A stretch of DNA of 64,000 nt, from NCBI RefSeq assembly GCF_002812085.1, contig NZ_NPDM01000004.1, positions 1 through 64,000 on the forward strand. Direction: 5' to 3'. Source of the DNA: Leptospira levettii (GTDB lineage Bacteria; Spirochaetota; Leptospiria; Leptospirales; Leptospiraceae). The translations under genes were made by a program, and so were the position numbers. A model generated the notes under the pieces. It had not been told where the DNA came from. It worked only from the letters and a program-made list of their open reading frames with translations, and did not search any database. Below are positions 10,501 through 18,393 of this stretch, in pieces (positions within the stretch are counted from its first letter, which is position 1; each line of letters starts with the position of its first letter).

Positions 10501-11574
10501 GTGATCACACCTGTTGCCGCATGTGCAACTGGGGGAGTTTCACTTGAGATGGCTCGGGATAATATACTTTCAGGAAAGGCAAAGTTTATGATCGCTGGTG
10601 CCTTTGACGATACCCTCGAGGAAAGTATGATTGGTTTTGGGGATATGAACGCAACTGCAAACAGTTTCGAAATGGAAAACCAAGGCATTGAAGCATCAGA
10701 AGTATCAAGGCCTAACGACAGCCGAAGGAATGGGTTTGTGGAAGCACAAGGCGGAGGAATTTTACTTTTGGCAAGGGGAGATGTGGCCTTAGAAATGGGG
10801 CTTCCCGTCTACGGAATCTTAGGTTTTGCAGGGTCTCGTACGGATGGAATTCACACATCAATCCCTGCGCCAGGAATAGGTCTTCTTTCTCTTGCTGCTG
10901 ACTCAAATGAAGAAAGTTCTCCGATACAATCTGCTTTGGCTTCCTTTGGATTGTCAGGTGATGACATTGGATTTGCTTACAAACATGACACATCAACCAA
11001 AGCAAATGATAAAAATGAAAACAACCTCTTACAAAAGATGATGTTGAAACTAAATAGAACTCCAGGTAACAACCTTCCTGTAGTTTCGCAAAAATACCTG
11101 ACAGGACATTCCAAGGGTGGAGCAGCTATGTGGCAGTCGATTGGGGTGCTACAAACACTTGAAGAAGGAATCATTTCAGGTAACAGAAATTTGACGGATG
11201 TAGATACTGACATGGATCCGTATACTTTCATCAACTTCACTGATGAGGCGATTCAATTTGGGAAGGGGCATTTTAAGGCGGGTATATTAACCTCCCTTGG
11301 GTTTGGTCATATTGCAGCACTTTGTCTCTTTTTACACAGGAACTTCTTTTGGGTTCATTTGTCACCGGAAGAAAAAGTAAGTTATGTTAACAAATGTATC
11401 GAAAGAGGTAGGTTTGCGATCACACGTTACCATGAAATTCGTTTGGGTAATGGAACTACTTTGTACAAACGTAAAACCCAATCATTCATTCCACAGGAAG
11501 ACGAAGAAACTGCCTTATTAGATGCAACATACAGAAAAACTACCAAGAATGTTACGGTCGGTAGTGTAAAATGA
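1570..11574 (+). CDS. fas: Type I fatty acid synthase, fungal/mycobacterial architecture
   Basis: A single chain of 3334 residues with all domains of a fused FAS beta-alpha chain, in order. Acyltransferase: GHSQG, Ser150. Flavin-dependent enoyl reductase: PPVFGGGMTP near 444, EGGAAGGHH near 590, VGGGIA near 624. MaoC-type dehydratase: D1404 and H1409 in DANPIHTD. Malonyl/palmitoyl transferase: FTGQGSQ near 1511, GHSLGE with Ser1613, H1738. Acyl carrier: DDLLGGNSS, predicted phosphopantetheine Ser1984. Ketoreductase: TGAGPGSI near 2383, Tyr2534 and Lys2538 in YAETK. Ketosynthase: Cys2985 in ACATGG, His3139, His3180. The phosphopantetheinyl transferase domain of fungal FAS2 is absent and is supplied by the next gene, as in mycobacteria. 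It is longer than the roughly 3070-residue mycobacterial enzyme. All key residues seem intact. The product chain length cannot be predicted. Confidence 0.95.
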   Translation: MKNSIGINIDSNGNGTSKTFGVGPYSILKEEEVFVSALFAGQGNDPMVELLASFEEESESSDFFVTLFKTIDNCMDLVRKDGDTTYFSNGFALKEWMLDPTLIPTETILKSSYYSGPLIFAAQASHLYRFIKEGHWNLLRNSIGGIYGHSQGIFAGLLFSSSPNKEIFLDNFQKTFSALFFLLFRSQQIFPELDIDPNTLRLFVKKGEKPSPMAQIIFNDGDVEITEILNEFNKNQSKSEEVHIGLMNTPNSKVFCGSPESLLKFRDELTQSGVDAVKTWNFITSSTAFHSPLLESVVNLVQTDFKKVGFAPKTNEIEIPLYDTRDGSDLRDSKKDLKTDLVAMVCTDQLNWKLTLSSLLKKDGKHILLSFGPGEFIEKITKRFLRDKSYLIQNLTHKSRFIQFAKTNNFEFPKAWKNYAPELVNLPNGAKFVKNKYSLWTGRPPVFGGGMTPSTVEADIVIAAAKEGYVVELAGGGQVSEGIFRSRVEKITKELPLGKGFVINLLYLDPYLWNLHIPLIKKFKLEGAPIEGITISAGIPELNEAVTLLTEWAKIGIWLNSFKPGTIDQIKRVLSIADALPNYNILMQIEGGAAGGHHSWEDLNTLVSKTYEDIRKRSNIILAVGGGIASPNDAKLWLSGDWNQNTKMPVDAVFLGTRLMAALECKTSLPIKEKLKEMVGGNDWMKSKDGNEVGGIISGKSSLGADIYYASNTWTKLSELVEGLTKGKDPVFARESITEKKAEIISLLNSTAKPYFGDLSNLSYTEVLERFLFLTCPGDRLLPSEGKWPDDPYIDKSYRVRLEQLVLKFEGRLIDSDTKLSILNNDSVLDDPYEFLKIWKNLFPNGQFTILLPEDQDFFLEVCKQPGKPVNFIPLLDENLLRWIKSDSLWYSHCVGMDPDRCAWIPGPLAIQGIKKINEPVVSIFYEFISELGDKDSPTKNIEWSEFTKITNPLTQENRIQIEHNDSVTEFCIPTSEEITGSDWVKYLSHQGGGFLSILLASNRIYGGVADQDMWFSPNESKKFTIEKGAIGELIQIRSFSHDGKFINVSLDLINQNTAELSLYFQHPKEQNQIPFKRRFLFGGGPKTLVIEDQIFANEEMRKFYANVWGIKSVPNVIEDFHSFESMRTFEKEWFTEYKVTEENIIEFRKATKDLFRKDLIDSNKKLSPISMGVVFSWESTVLPLLSYSSADLFKLLHFSQEFHWKPEASLVAVDDVIKTNSKISRVKKLGESIILYVTGVMWNYENEIGSFETGFLLRNQNEKFVQFDTTPLEQSIEFISQAEIDVFQQLIWINLNIKPDTLRVGDKIRFVTSERRIIANGTETFHYIIGNIFQSNGQMNEVLLGSFKIDERRNLNEDSSLDRFFKVFREAEGLVALPKKYRILSEVFTAPDSMFPYSKASKDANPIHTDIRFAKKAGWVSPIVHGLWTSSQVVNSLVRNVCEGDSSRFVSLKESFEAPVLLGEELRLTAFHIGQKSGNMALEITLENKNGETKLRAEALLKPLNTAYVFTGQGSQSQGMGMKLLEEFTEARDVWSLAERVATNELDFSLLEVVQNNPTSLHCGGKNWVHPKGVLNLTQFTQVALVAKSLADWAILKKRGFLNIESPFAGHSLGEFSALAAREFILPENVFKIVFNRGLNMQSLVARDEEGKSSYAMSVVLGNRHVGLNEEKILELVDEAKSESGLHLEVVNYNIRDKQYSVTGNIQALELLEEKCKKFVRGKKTTIRLEGIDVPFHSRILINGVDEFRKTLQSNIGSESPLTELDGRYIPNLIAKPFSLSDEFLHAILSKTGSPVVESLLKPSYNDRNTNESRRLVLIELLAFQFAMPVQWIETQEALFGPLATKRLIDIGARGDLAGMARQSLKERRDSSTFQILHVEENRNEVFYEKEDVPEAEWSEAPSVGKEDIEVPVAIQKQNTESVVGNSPTLEIPKQNVNNQIHSPVIKFSKKDALYSILALKANVRFDEIADSETIDDLLGGNSSKRNQTLADIGVEFKSTSLDGGHEKSLKDLVKLLEEQTSYHQPGPYLRAAFDESIKKFFPSDFGRKEIFQFLKDERMLDEEGVFLFSIYLPFFIRSGDSLRNGNLSSIGLKNRLSNAAEVTKWLDQAVDLFANLKNVQIPRKKSESSHSAGSMVDSLALEALERKYFGIEGLFSKSISDLRRHLLDDDPYSEYLVKDLKTIEEARTLVSDDIQPIFSESKIVIFKNSKQWAKKYLLKQTAAFLRRDSKEFSKEDLVYLQNHNSKELCDHIVYWRSQFLEKASKANLKSDTEYFKSVGLEYTKLLDNLSSQSNPNPVYQAPNTTLTPYLKVGLDGNFICEEKINQIDPEDFPNERLTLSGSDDFGSSFAENETVTNEFKEVLKTILKSGISFENQKVLVTGAGPGSIAWEVVKAFLMGGADVVLTTTSYSTKRVKQFKELYQMYGAKTSRLEIVPFSQGSFEDIRSLVGYLKAKNWHPDFLIPFAAVGEENAASNLDQSSLVSVRVMLIGVQKLIGELGAQRKNQKESNSKLKVILPLSPNHGIFGKDGLYAETKLGLETLYRKKFSEANEWGNSVRILGAVIGWVRGTGLMGANDLSAPLLEAECNIKTYSRSEMGLLLTGFAAWSLRNETLEVVKADLTGGLGKVKNLVSTLSKIRTFLNSQTKQNIEVQSLKQKLSLETDSKKLTNVLPKHGLKFPEIPTEEDLSSYQTNRTTEVKDLVCVVGYAEVGPFGGSMTRWELEKSGVLSLEACAELAWSLGYIQYQMGPNGKVWTDTKTGEPVLEWQIKEKYEGEILSSTGIRIVDSETSPFDPTEISVYADVVLEDDLIFPIASKEEALEYKNADPEKTEIYFNPTSEKWTIKRKKGSVLKVKKSVGIKRRIAGQIPDGWNPERYGIPKDLIHQVDPITIYNLYCTCEAYLRAGMDPFELFDYIHPSQAGSSVGSGMGGMQKIKRMFLNFRLGEDRQHDALQESLINVAAAWAITSYAGLYGTVITPVAACATGGVSLEMARDNILSGKAKFMIAGAFDDTLEESMIGFGDMNATANSFEMENQGIEASEVSRPNDSRRNGFVEAQGGGILLLARGDVALEMGLPVYGILGFAGSRTDGIHTSIPAPGIGLLSLAADSNEESSPIQSALASFGLSGDDIGFAYKHDTSTKANDKNENNLLQKMMLKLNRTPGNNLPVVSQKYLTGHSKGGAAMWQSIGVLQTLEEGIISGNRNLTDVDTDMDPYTFINFTDEAIQFGKGHFKAGILTSLGFGHIAALCLFLHRNFFWVHLSPEEKVSYVNKCIERGRFAITRYHEIRLGNGTTLYKRKTQSFIPQEDEETALLDATYRKTTKNVTVGSVK

Positions 11575-11975
11575 AAAGTTCCTATTCGATTGGTATGGAT
11601 ATGGTGTACATTCCAGAATTTGAATCTTACTTAAAAGATCCTGGGACAGCTTTTTTTGACCAAACATTTACCGATTGGGAGAAACAAGCAGCAAATTTGA
11701 AACAAACAAAACAGCGGGCAACATTTTATTCAGGTAGATATGCCGCTAAGGAAGCATTTCTAAAAGCTCTGGATGGTAGTTGGTTGCATACCAAACCAAC
11801 GATTTCATTTAAGTATTCTGAATTGGAGATTCGAAACGATGATTTTGGTAGGCCATATTTCCGTTATTATGGCTCACTTTTAAAGACTATTTCGGATCTC
11901 CAAATGGAATCTGTTAAACTATCAATAACGCATGTACATGAGTACGCAGCATCCCAAGTTTTAATTGAATTTTAG
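11571..11975 (+). CDS. acpS: Holo-[acyl-carrier-protein] synthase
   Basis: A 134-residue 4'-phosphopantetheinyl transferase of the AcpS type, which moves phosphopantetheine from CoA to a carrier-protein serine. The two hallmark metal/CoA motifs are visible: SIGMDMV near the N-terminus (Asp9) and RYAAKEAFLKAL near residues 58-69. Its ATG overlaps the stop codon of the fatty acid synthase (ATGA), so the two are translationally coupled and the synthase carrier domain is the obvious substrate. Mycobacteria place acpS directly after fas in the same way. Length is usual for the family. Confidence 0.93.
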   Translation: MKSSYSIGMDMVYIPEFESYLKDPGTAFFDQTFTDWEKQAANLKQTKQRATFYSGRYAAKEAFLKALDGSWLHTKPTISFKYSELEIRNDDFGRPYFRYYGSLLKTISDLQMESVKLSITHVHEYAASQVLIEF

Positions 11976-11984
11976 GAAAATAAA

Positions 11985-14900
11985 ATGGTTCATAAAAATA
12001 TTATATTCAATAACAATAATACATTAGATTTAACACATTTTGAAGACATAGAAAGAGTTAGATCAGAACTTAAGAAAAGTGATCCAAATTTAGGATTGAA
12101 TGTTGCCAAACAAACTTCCGAAAGAAATGGTGTTTTAAAAAAAGTACTCATCGCAAATAGAGGAGAGATCGCGAAACGATTTATACTCGCCTTACAGGAA
12201 GAAGGCATACAATCAGTTGCGGTAGTTGCTGATCAAGATAGAGGTCAATCTTGGTTTGAATTTGCAAACCAAGTGATCTACATAGGTGAAGCAAGGAACT
12301 ATGCTAGTATACCAGTGATCTGCGCTGCCATTTTAGAATCCGGTGCAAATGCAGTGTATCCCGGTTATGGATTTTTATCAGAAAATTTTTTATTCGTAGA
12401 ACGCCTTCTGGAAGTAGAAAAATTCTACGATCACCGTATCACTTTTATGGGCCCAAAATCTTCCGTTATGCGAAGAGTGGGTAATAAATTAGATGCGCGC
12501 CGATTAGCAGTAGAAAATGGGATTCCACTTTTTTTAGGTTCAGGTTCTATCGAAAGTGTGGAAGAAGCGGAAGTGGAAGCCAAACGCATTGGATTTCCTG
12601 TCATCATAAAATTGGATGCTGGTGGTGGTGGAAAAGGTATGTTAGTTGTTCGTTCCGTGGAAGAATTACCCCAAGCAATAGAAAGTGCAAAACGGATTGG
12701 TCTAAATTCTTATGAGAATGATACCTTCTATCTTGAAAAGTATATAGAAACACCAGCACATTTTGAAGTTCAAATTTTTAATGGAGTTGCCATTGGAATT
12801 CGGAAATGTGCCGTACAAAGGAGAAACCAGAAAATTATAGAAGAATCTGGAGAATCTTTTTTAGATGATCATGTCCAGTTACAATTACTTTCCAACGCAG
12901 AAAAGTTTTCTGAAATTTCTGGATACTCAGATGGTTGTGGTGCGGGCACTGTAGAATTTTTATTAGACCGAAACTCAGGTCAATTTGGATTTTTGGAGAT
13001 GAACACTCGCCTCCAAGTTGAATACACTGTAACAGACCAATCCTTAGGAATCGATTTAGCTAAGTGGCAAATCTTTTTATTCGATGAAAGATTCAACCAA
13101 ATCCAATATGATACGGTAAAAAGAAAACGGTTTGGAGATAGAAACCATTCTGTCCAATGCCGTATTTATGCAGAAGACCCTTTCCAAAACTATTCACCGT
13201 CTCCTGGAAAAATCAAAGAGTTAGAATTGCCAACGTTTAATGGGATTCGTTGCGATTTTGGATTCAAGTCAGGGGATAAAATTCCTGGAGATTTTGATCC
13301 GATGGTTGGGAAATTAATTTCTTACGGACGTGATCGGAATGAAGCCATCCAAAGAATGGAAAGAGCCTTGAGTGAACTTTTCATCCGAGGTATCACCACT
13401 AATATTGAACAACTTCTAATGATCATCAGGCACGATTTATTTGGAGCCGGTGACTATGACAATCGACTCCTTGATGACAATAAGGAATTAACAATATCTA
13501 ACACTGATTATCTGGAAGAGGCTATCATCTATGCTTGTTTAGGCGAAACTTTACGGTTATCAGGTAAAAATGTTTCCGAAACATTTCGTGAAAGAGATTT
13601 AGTTAAAATACTTTATTCAAATGAAACTTTAAATTCACCATTCCAATTTAAAATAACATCCCAAGACAAAATCATTAAGTTAACAGTACTTAGAACTGGT
13701 CTAGGTGAATTTTTAGTAAGTGGGAATACAATTTTGTCAAAAAAAATTCGCATCACACGTTATAGTTCTGATGGGAACCAATTTTTAGCGGAATCAGAAA
13801 GTAGATCTATCTCTGTACGAATCGATGTAAAACCTAGTTTTCATTTGATTCGATTTACAAGTAAACTTGATGGGAAATTACATTATGCGAGGATTCAACT
13901 CCAGTTTGAATCCGGAAATGTATCAGCAAATGAAATTGGTTTTTTACGTTCACCATTCCAAGGAACATTTGTCAAAATATTCAATGATCCAAAAACTGTT
14001 CGTCCTTGGACTGTCGGGAGTAAGATTAAAAAGGATGAACCTTTACTCATGATTTCAGCGATGAAGATGGAAACTGTCTTAAAATCGCCAGTTGATGGGT
14101 TTATTGAACACATCGTTGAAGACGGAAATCTAAATAAATTGGTCAGAGGAAAAACCGCATCAGGTCAAATTTTGGGTAAAAGTTTTTCGGAAGGCGAAGT
14201 ACTTGTGAGAGTAACCCCAAATGAATCCGCAAATCCAAATGGTGATTTGTTCATTGAAGAAACTTCTAGTGAAATTTCAAAGTTTTCCATTCTGAATCAT
14301 TGGAATTCCATCCCTACTGGGAAAGATACAAATCAAAACTTTAAATTTGATTCTGAATTCAATTCAATCGAATCCCGAAATGAAATTTTGCAGTTTTTTT
14401 ATTCATGGATTTTGGGTTTTATAAAAGGTGAAAATTCGCATATTAGGATTCATTACTTATTAGATCATCTTAATATAGATTCTATATTAAAATCAACTGA
14501 AGAGAGCAAAAATTGGACTTCATTTATAAAATTTGTTATAAAATTTAATGTATCACTCCGGAGTTTATTTTCTTCAGAAATAGGATCTGTACATTCACAT
14601 CTAGGTGAAATGCAAAGGTCTCTTTTACATTGGGATACAGAAGGATTTGTTCCAAACAAATCCACTTCAAGGTTATTGACCAAAGTCTTTCACCACTATG
14701 GAGTTAAGGCACTGACAACCTTTCGGAAAAGACCTGACCAAGGGGAAGCCTTTTATTATATGGTGTCTGCATTTAAAACTCAAAAAGAACAAAGGGAATT
14801 ATTCGCAAAAATTTTAGAAAAATTAAGTCCACTTGTTCCAGAGTCCAAGTCCACAAGTTTAAATTTGCGAGTTCTTTTGTACTTTGAAGAAAGGGAACAA

Positions 14901-17891
14901 GAACCAAAATTAGAATCCATCATTCGGGTTATCCTTGGTAGGAGGAGAAATTTTAATTTCGATATTCCAGAAGGCATTAAAACTCTTTCACGTCGTCACC
15001 ATGAAAGTTTTGCCAAATTTAAAAAGAATCCGTGGTCTCTATTTGAACAACCAAAGTTGGAAGAGTCGGAGTTCATACAATCATTGGATCAGTCTGATCC
15101 AAACCTTGGATCGGATTTTCCAAAACAGGTGCAAAACTTAATCCAAAAGAAATTAAATTATTGGAAGAACATGGGAGAAATTCGAAGACTCCATTCACCA
15201 TTGAAGCATCAAATTTTATTTCATATCCAAGGACAGGGAACATCCACCTATCTTTTGTTTGTGGTTATGAATACTAATTTTTTAATTCCAATTCCGGATA
15301 GCGAAGAAAAATTCCATTGTCCTAAATTGGAACAAGAAGCAATTTTTGGGGCTTCGGTTTTACAAGGTGCGAACAATGCCAAAAAGGCTGATTTTTTAAG
15401 ATTAGAAATGATTTCGTATTCTAACAAAATTCCAAACGCTGATGATAAAAATATAAACAAGGTAATTGAATATGAAAAATTATACAATAGTGCTCATTCT
15501 ATTTTAGAATTTTTTTTCCATGCAGCATTCTCTAGTTTAACAATTGATATTGAAAGAAATATAAACAAAAAAAGTTTCTTTCAAACCTATTCATTTTTCA
15601 CTAGAGATGGAAAACTTAGAATTGATAAAATAGGAAAGAATGATATAAAATTTCCTTACTCATCTGAGGCAGATAAAAACGATTCCAAACTATATGAAAA
15701 AGGCAAATGGCCTGTAGAAAGGTGGGTCGAAGAAACGTTAGATGCAAACAGTTTCCAAGAAATTTTAATACCAGGTTTGGATTTTTTAGAGAACGACAGC
15801 TCCACTGAAAAAAAACAAATCCAAAAGGTAGGAGCTAAAATTTATCTAGGAAAACTCGCTTCTGGTGATGTTTTATTTTTTCTAAAAGACTCTCGTATCG
15901 CAGGTGGTGCAACAGGGGATAAAGAAGGAAAAAAATATTTGAGTGCTGCCTACATTGCATATAGAAAAGATATACCTCTTTATGTTTGGAATGATGGTGC
16001 TGGAGCGAACATAAAAGAAGGTATGGTTGCTCTCAATCGTGCAGCGGAAGGTTTTTTTATCACTGCACTTCTTACACATAGGGTAAAATCAAAAGAGTTT
16101 CGTTCCGCAATTGAATCACATAACGATTCCATAATATCAAATTTTTTGCTTCATTTAGAAACTCTTCCTAATTTGAATTTTAAAAAATATGCGCCAGATG
16201 ATAACCCTAGCCAGTGTTATGTTGTTGCCGTTGGAGTTGGGTCTTCCACTGGTCTCGATGTTTACGGGTCTTCTCAGGCTTCCATCCAAGTGATTTTAGA
16301 TGAAGAACAATCTTACCGCGTGCTCACTGGTGCCTCTGTCATTGAATCTGTCACGGGGGAATCTTTGACAAATTATGAAATTGGTGGTGCGAGAGTGATG
16401 GGGCATGGAACAGGAACCGTAGATTTTGTCGCTAACGACAAACCCCACTTGATCGCAATACTCTATAAAATACAATCCATACTATGTAACAAAACGGAAA
16501 GTCCTTCTTTATATTCGCTTACAAATCAGAATCGAGATGGATCCAAAAATATTTTTTCAGAAAGAAAAATCCAACAAATTGCGGACTCGGGCGAATACCT
16601 TTCCATTAAGGCAAATTATTCAGGTTCGGAATCATTGGTTTCTGGACTTTTTTCAATGGCGGGTAATCCGATTATCGCACTTGGACCCCGGACTGAATTT
16701 GGTTTTCATTCCATCCAAGCATTAGTCAAAGCAAAAGAATCGGTAAGGATAGCACAGAAAATAAATTCAGGTTTACTCTTAGTTTATGGTTCAAAATGGT
16801 TTCGAAGTTCTTATGCTGAAAATAACCAGTCGCTAAGAGTCAGGCGAGACTTCCAAAAACAATTACAAAAGTTTAGTAGGGCACTTATCCATATTGTCAA
16901 AGATAGAGAAGGTCTTGCTATACCAGAATTATCTTCCGTTGGTGATGTATGGATTTGGGTAAAATCAGAGGATCTCGAGGAAAATAAATTTCCATCGTCA
17001 AAAATTTCTAACCCAGAACATTGTTCAACGATTACGGTGCAATCGGACGAAGAAGCATATTTGAAAGCATCTCAAATATTCAATCTTTTGCATATAAGAG
17101 AACTAGAAAATTTTTCGAATCGCCATTCTTATCCACAAATTCCCATTGATTCTTCTGTTGCCTATGATATGGAAAAATTGGTGATTCGTGAAATTTTAGA
17201 TGATCTTAGTTTCGTTGAATTTTATAAAGAAGACCCAGGTAAAAGTTTGGTAACAGGGATTGGTCGTATCGGCGGAAAAACCATTGGTGTCATCGCTGAC
17301 CAACCAAAAGACGGCGGAGCACCTGATGCCCAGGGAACAGAAAAATTTAGAATATTTATGGAATTTTTAAACAAACACAAAATCCCCTTACTTATGTTAT
17401 CCGATTCACCTGGTTTTGTTCCTGGAACCAAACAAGAACGACTACGCATTCAACAAATAGGTGGTGAGTCGTTGGATGTAAATGTCCTCTCCACAAATCC
17501 TATCGTGTCAATTGTTCTCAGACAAAATTATGGTGGACGCCAGATCCATGCTTTTAGTGGTTTTTTAAGACCAGCAGTGTCATACCATGCATGGGAGGAA
17601 GGAACCCTTGCCGTAATGGGAGCTCATTCAGCCTTCGATTTATTCCAAGGTGCTAAAGTGGCTCAGTTACGAAAGGAAAACAAAGAGGATGAAATTAATT
17701 CACTCAGAAAGGACTTTTTAGATTCTTATAAAGAAAAAGCCAAAGCAAAAAATGATGCTCATCGTACAAAGGTTTTGGATGGTGTATTTGGATCAATTAT
17801 AGATTTACGTTCTATTGTTTTGGATGCATTGAAGACAGCAGAAAAGAAACAAAGTTTATGGATGGAGGGGCTTAGTCACACTTCCAAATGA
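11985..17891 (+). CDS. Single-chain biotin-dependent acyl-CoA carboxylase (BC-BCCP-CT)
   Basis: A 1968-residue carboxylase, probably making malonyl-CoA (or a longer carboxyacyl-CoA) for the adjacent synthase. Biotin carboxylase spans about 52-495: LIANRGEIAKR, the ATP-binding KLDAGGGGKGM, and EMNTRLQVEY, where the usual His after QVE is Tyr, plus a conserved Arg in CRIYAEDP. The biotinyl domain is near 645-745 with Lys694 in SAMKMET. About 500 residues without recognisable motifs follow (745-1230). The carboxyltransferase comes last: an N half with RIAGGATGDKEGKKY and YEIGGARVMG, and a C half with DQPKDGGAPDAQGT, SDSPGFVPGTKQE and NYGGRQIHAFSG. This order is that of eukaryotic acetyl-CoA carboxylase. 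It starts 9 bp after acpS. Substrate specificity is not proven. Confidence 0.9.
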   Translation: MVHKNIIFNNNNTLDLTHFEDIERVRSELKKSDPNLGLNVAKQTSERNGVLKKVLIANRGEIAKRFILALQEEGIQSVAVVADQDRGQSWFEFANQVIYIGEARNYASIPVICAAILESGANAVYPGYGFLSENFLFVERLLEVEKFYDHRITFMGPKSSVMRRVGNKLDARRLAVENGIPLFLGSGSIESVEEAEVEAKRIGFPVIIKLDAGGGGKGMLVVRSVEELPQAIESAKRIGLNSYENDTFYLEKYIETPAHFEVQIFNGVAIGIRKCAVQRRNQKIIEESGESFLDDHVQLQLLSNAEKFSEISGYSDGCGAGTVEFLLDRNSGQFGFLEMNTRLQVEYTVTDQSLGIDLAKWQIFLFDERFNQIQYDTVKRKRFGDRNHSVQCRIYAEDPFQNYSPSPGKIKELELPTFNGIRCDFGFKSGDKIPGDFDPMVGKLISYGRDRNEAIQRMERALSELFIRGITTNIEQLLMIIRHDLFGAGDYDNRLLDDNKELTISNTDYLEEAIIYACLGETLRLSGKNVSETFRERDLVKILYSNETLNSPFQFKITSQDKIIKLTVLRTGLGEFLVSGNTILSKKIRITRYSSDGNQFLAESESRSISVRIDVKPSFHLIRFTSKLDGKLHYARIQLQFESGNVSANEIGFLRSPFQGTFVKIFNDPKTVRPWTVGSKIKKDEPLLMISAMKMETVLKSPVDGFIEHIVEDGNLNKLVRGKTASGQILGKSFSEGEVLVRVTPNESANPNGDLFIEETSSEISKFSILNHWNSIPTGKDTNQNFKFDSEFNSIESRNEILQFFYSWILGFIKGENSHIRIHYLLDHLNIDSILKSTEESKNWTSFIKFVIKFNVSLRSLFSSEIGSVHSHLGEMQRSLLHWDTEGFVPNKSTSRLLTKVFHHYGVKALTTFRKRPDQGEAFYYMVSAFKTQKEQRELFAKILEKLSPLVPESKSTSLNLRVLLYFEEREQEPKLESIIRVILGRRRNFNFDIPEGIKTLSRRHHESFAKFKKNPWSLFEQPKLEESEFIQSLDQSDPNLGSDFPKQVQNLIQKKLNYWKNMGEIRRLHSPLKHQILFHIQGQGTSTYLLFVVMNTNFLIPIPDSEEKFHCPKLEQEAIFGASVLQGANNAKKADFLRLEMISYSNKIPNADDKNINKVIEYEKLYNSAHSILEFFFHAAFSSLTIDIERNINKKSFFQTYSFFTRDGKLRIDKIGKNDIKFPYSSEADKNDSKLYEKGKWPVERWVEETLDANSFQEILIPGLDFLENDSSTEKKQIQKVGAKIYLGKLASGDVLFFLKDSRIAGGATGDKEGKKYLSAAYIAYRKDIPLYVWNDGAGANIKEGMVALNRAAEGFFITALLTHRVKSKEFRSAIESHNDSIISNFLLHLETLPNLNFKKYAPDDNPSQCYVVAVGVGSSTGLDVYGSSQASIQVILDEEQSYRVLTGASVIESVTGESLTNYEIGGARVMGHGTGTVDFVANDKPHLIAILYKIQSILCNKTESPSLYSLTNQNRDGSKNIFSERKIQQIADSGEYLSIKANYSGSESLVSGLFSMAGNPIIALGPRTEFGFHSIQALVKAKESVRIAQKINSGLLLVYGSKWFRSSYAENNQSLRVRRDFQKQLQKFSRALIHIVKDREGLAIPELSSVGDVWIWVKSEDLEENKFPSSKISNPEHCSTITVQSDEEAYLKASQIFNLLHIRELENFSNRHSYPQIPIDSSVAYDMEKLVIREILDDLSFVEFYKEDPGKSLVTGIGRIGGKTIGVIADQPKDGGAPDAQGTEKFRIFMEFLNKHKIPLLMLSDSPGFVPGTKQERLRIQQIGGESLDVNVLSTNPIVSIVLRQNYGGRQIHAFSGFLRPAVSYHAWEEGTLAVMGAHSAFDLFQGAKVAQLRKENKEDEINSLRKDFLDSYKEKAKAKNDAHRTKVLDGVFGSIIDLRSIVLDALKTAEKKQSLWMEGLSHTSK

Positions 17892-17906
17892 AAAGGAAGT
17901 AACAAT

Positions 17907-17961
17907 GATAAGGCGGCAATATTCATTTATAATCTGATTCCCGAGTAATGGCTGCTTTATC
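17907..17961. terminator. Inverted repeat between convergent genes, possible terminator
   Basis: GATAAGGCGGC (17907-17917) can pair with GCTGCTTTATC (17951-17961) over 11 positions, two of them G-T, with a 33-base loop. It sits just after the carboxylase gene and before a convergent gene. There is no T-run, so terminator function is uncertain. Confidence 0.3.
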
Positions 17962-17994
17962 AAGTAGGAAGACCGGGACGTTCGAACCATTCTG

Positions 17995-18348
17995 CTAGAT
18001 CACCCGTATCCCATACTTCCGAAACACTTCCACCATTTCCAAAAATACTTCTGTCGATTGTTGTTTGAGAATTTTAATCAGTAACATTAACGCTCGTTCC
18101 TGGTTTGTCACTCTTTTGTAAGCGATAAAAAAGGCAATGAGGTCAAGCGGATTCAATTGATTGGCATTTGATTGCCATTTTGTATTCCATTCCTTGCCAA
18201 AGTTTGACCGATTCAAACGAAATCTTTCCTTTAGGAATTGGAATAAAAAGGGGATGACTTCTTTTGCACTGAGAGAATTCCAAATGACTTGTAAAGTCAA
18301 CCATTGGACACGGTTGTAAAAAGGAAGGGAACTCTTTTGGGAAGTCAT
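17995..18348 (-). CDS. Hypothetical protein, helical
   Basis: A 117-residue protein that I do not recognise. It is rich in Leu, Phe, Lys and Gln, looks all-helical, and has no signal peptide, clear membrane span or metal-binding pattern. It lies 45 bp downstream of the cyclase gene on the same strand and could be co-transcribed with it. The protein-like composition and the absence of a competing frame support it as a gene, but nothing indicates its role. Confidence 0.5.
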   Translation of the reverse strand: MTSQKSSLPFYNRVQWLTLQVIWNSLSAKEVIPFLFQFLKERFRLNRSNFGKEWNTKWQSNANQLNPLDLIAFFIAYKRVTNQERALMLLIKILKQQSTEVFLEMVEVFRKYGIRVI

Positions 18349-18393
18349 AGAATAAACTTGTATCTTCTAACGATTCATGACAATGAAAATAGA

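Noticed and set aside
1570..11574. Reading the giant protein as a modular polyketide or PUFA synthase
   Set aside because: The flavin-type enoyl reductase, FAS-style DANPIHTD dehydratase, GGNSS carrier motif and AT-ER-DH-MPT-ACP-KR-KS order match FAS-I, not PKS or Pfa synthases.
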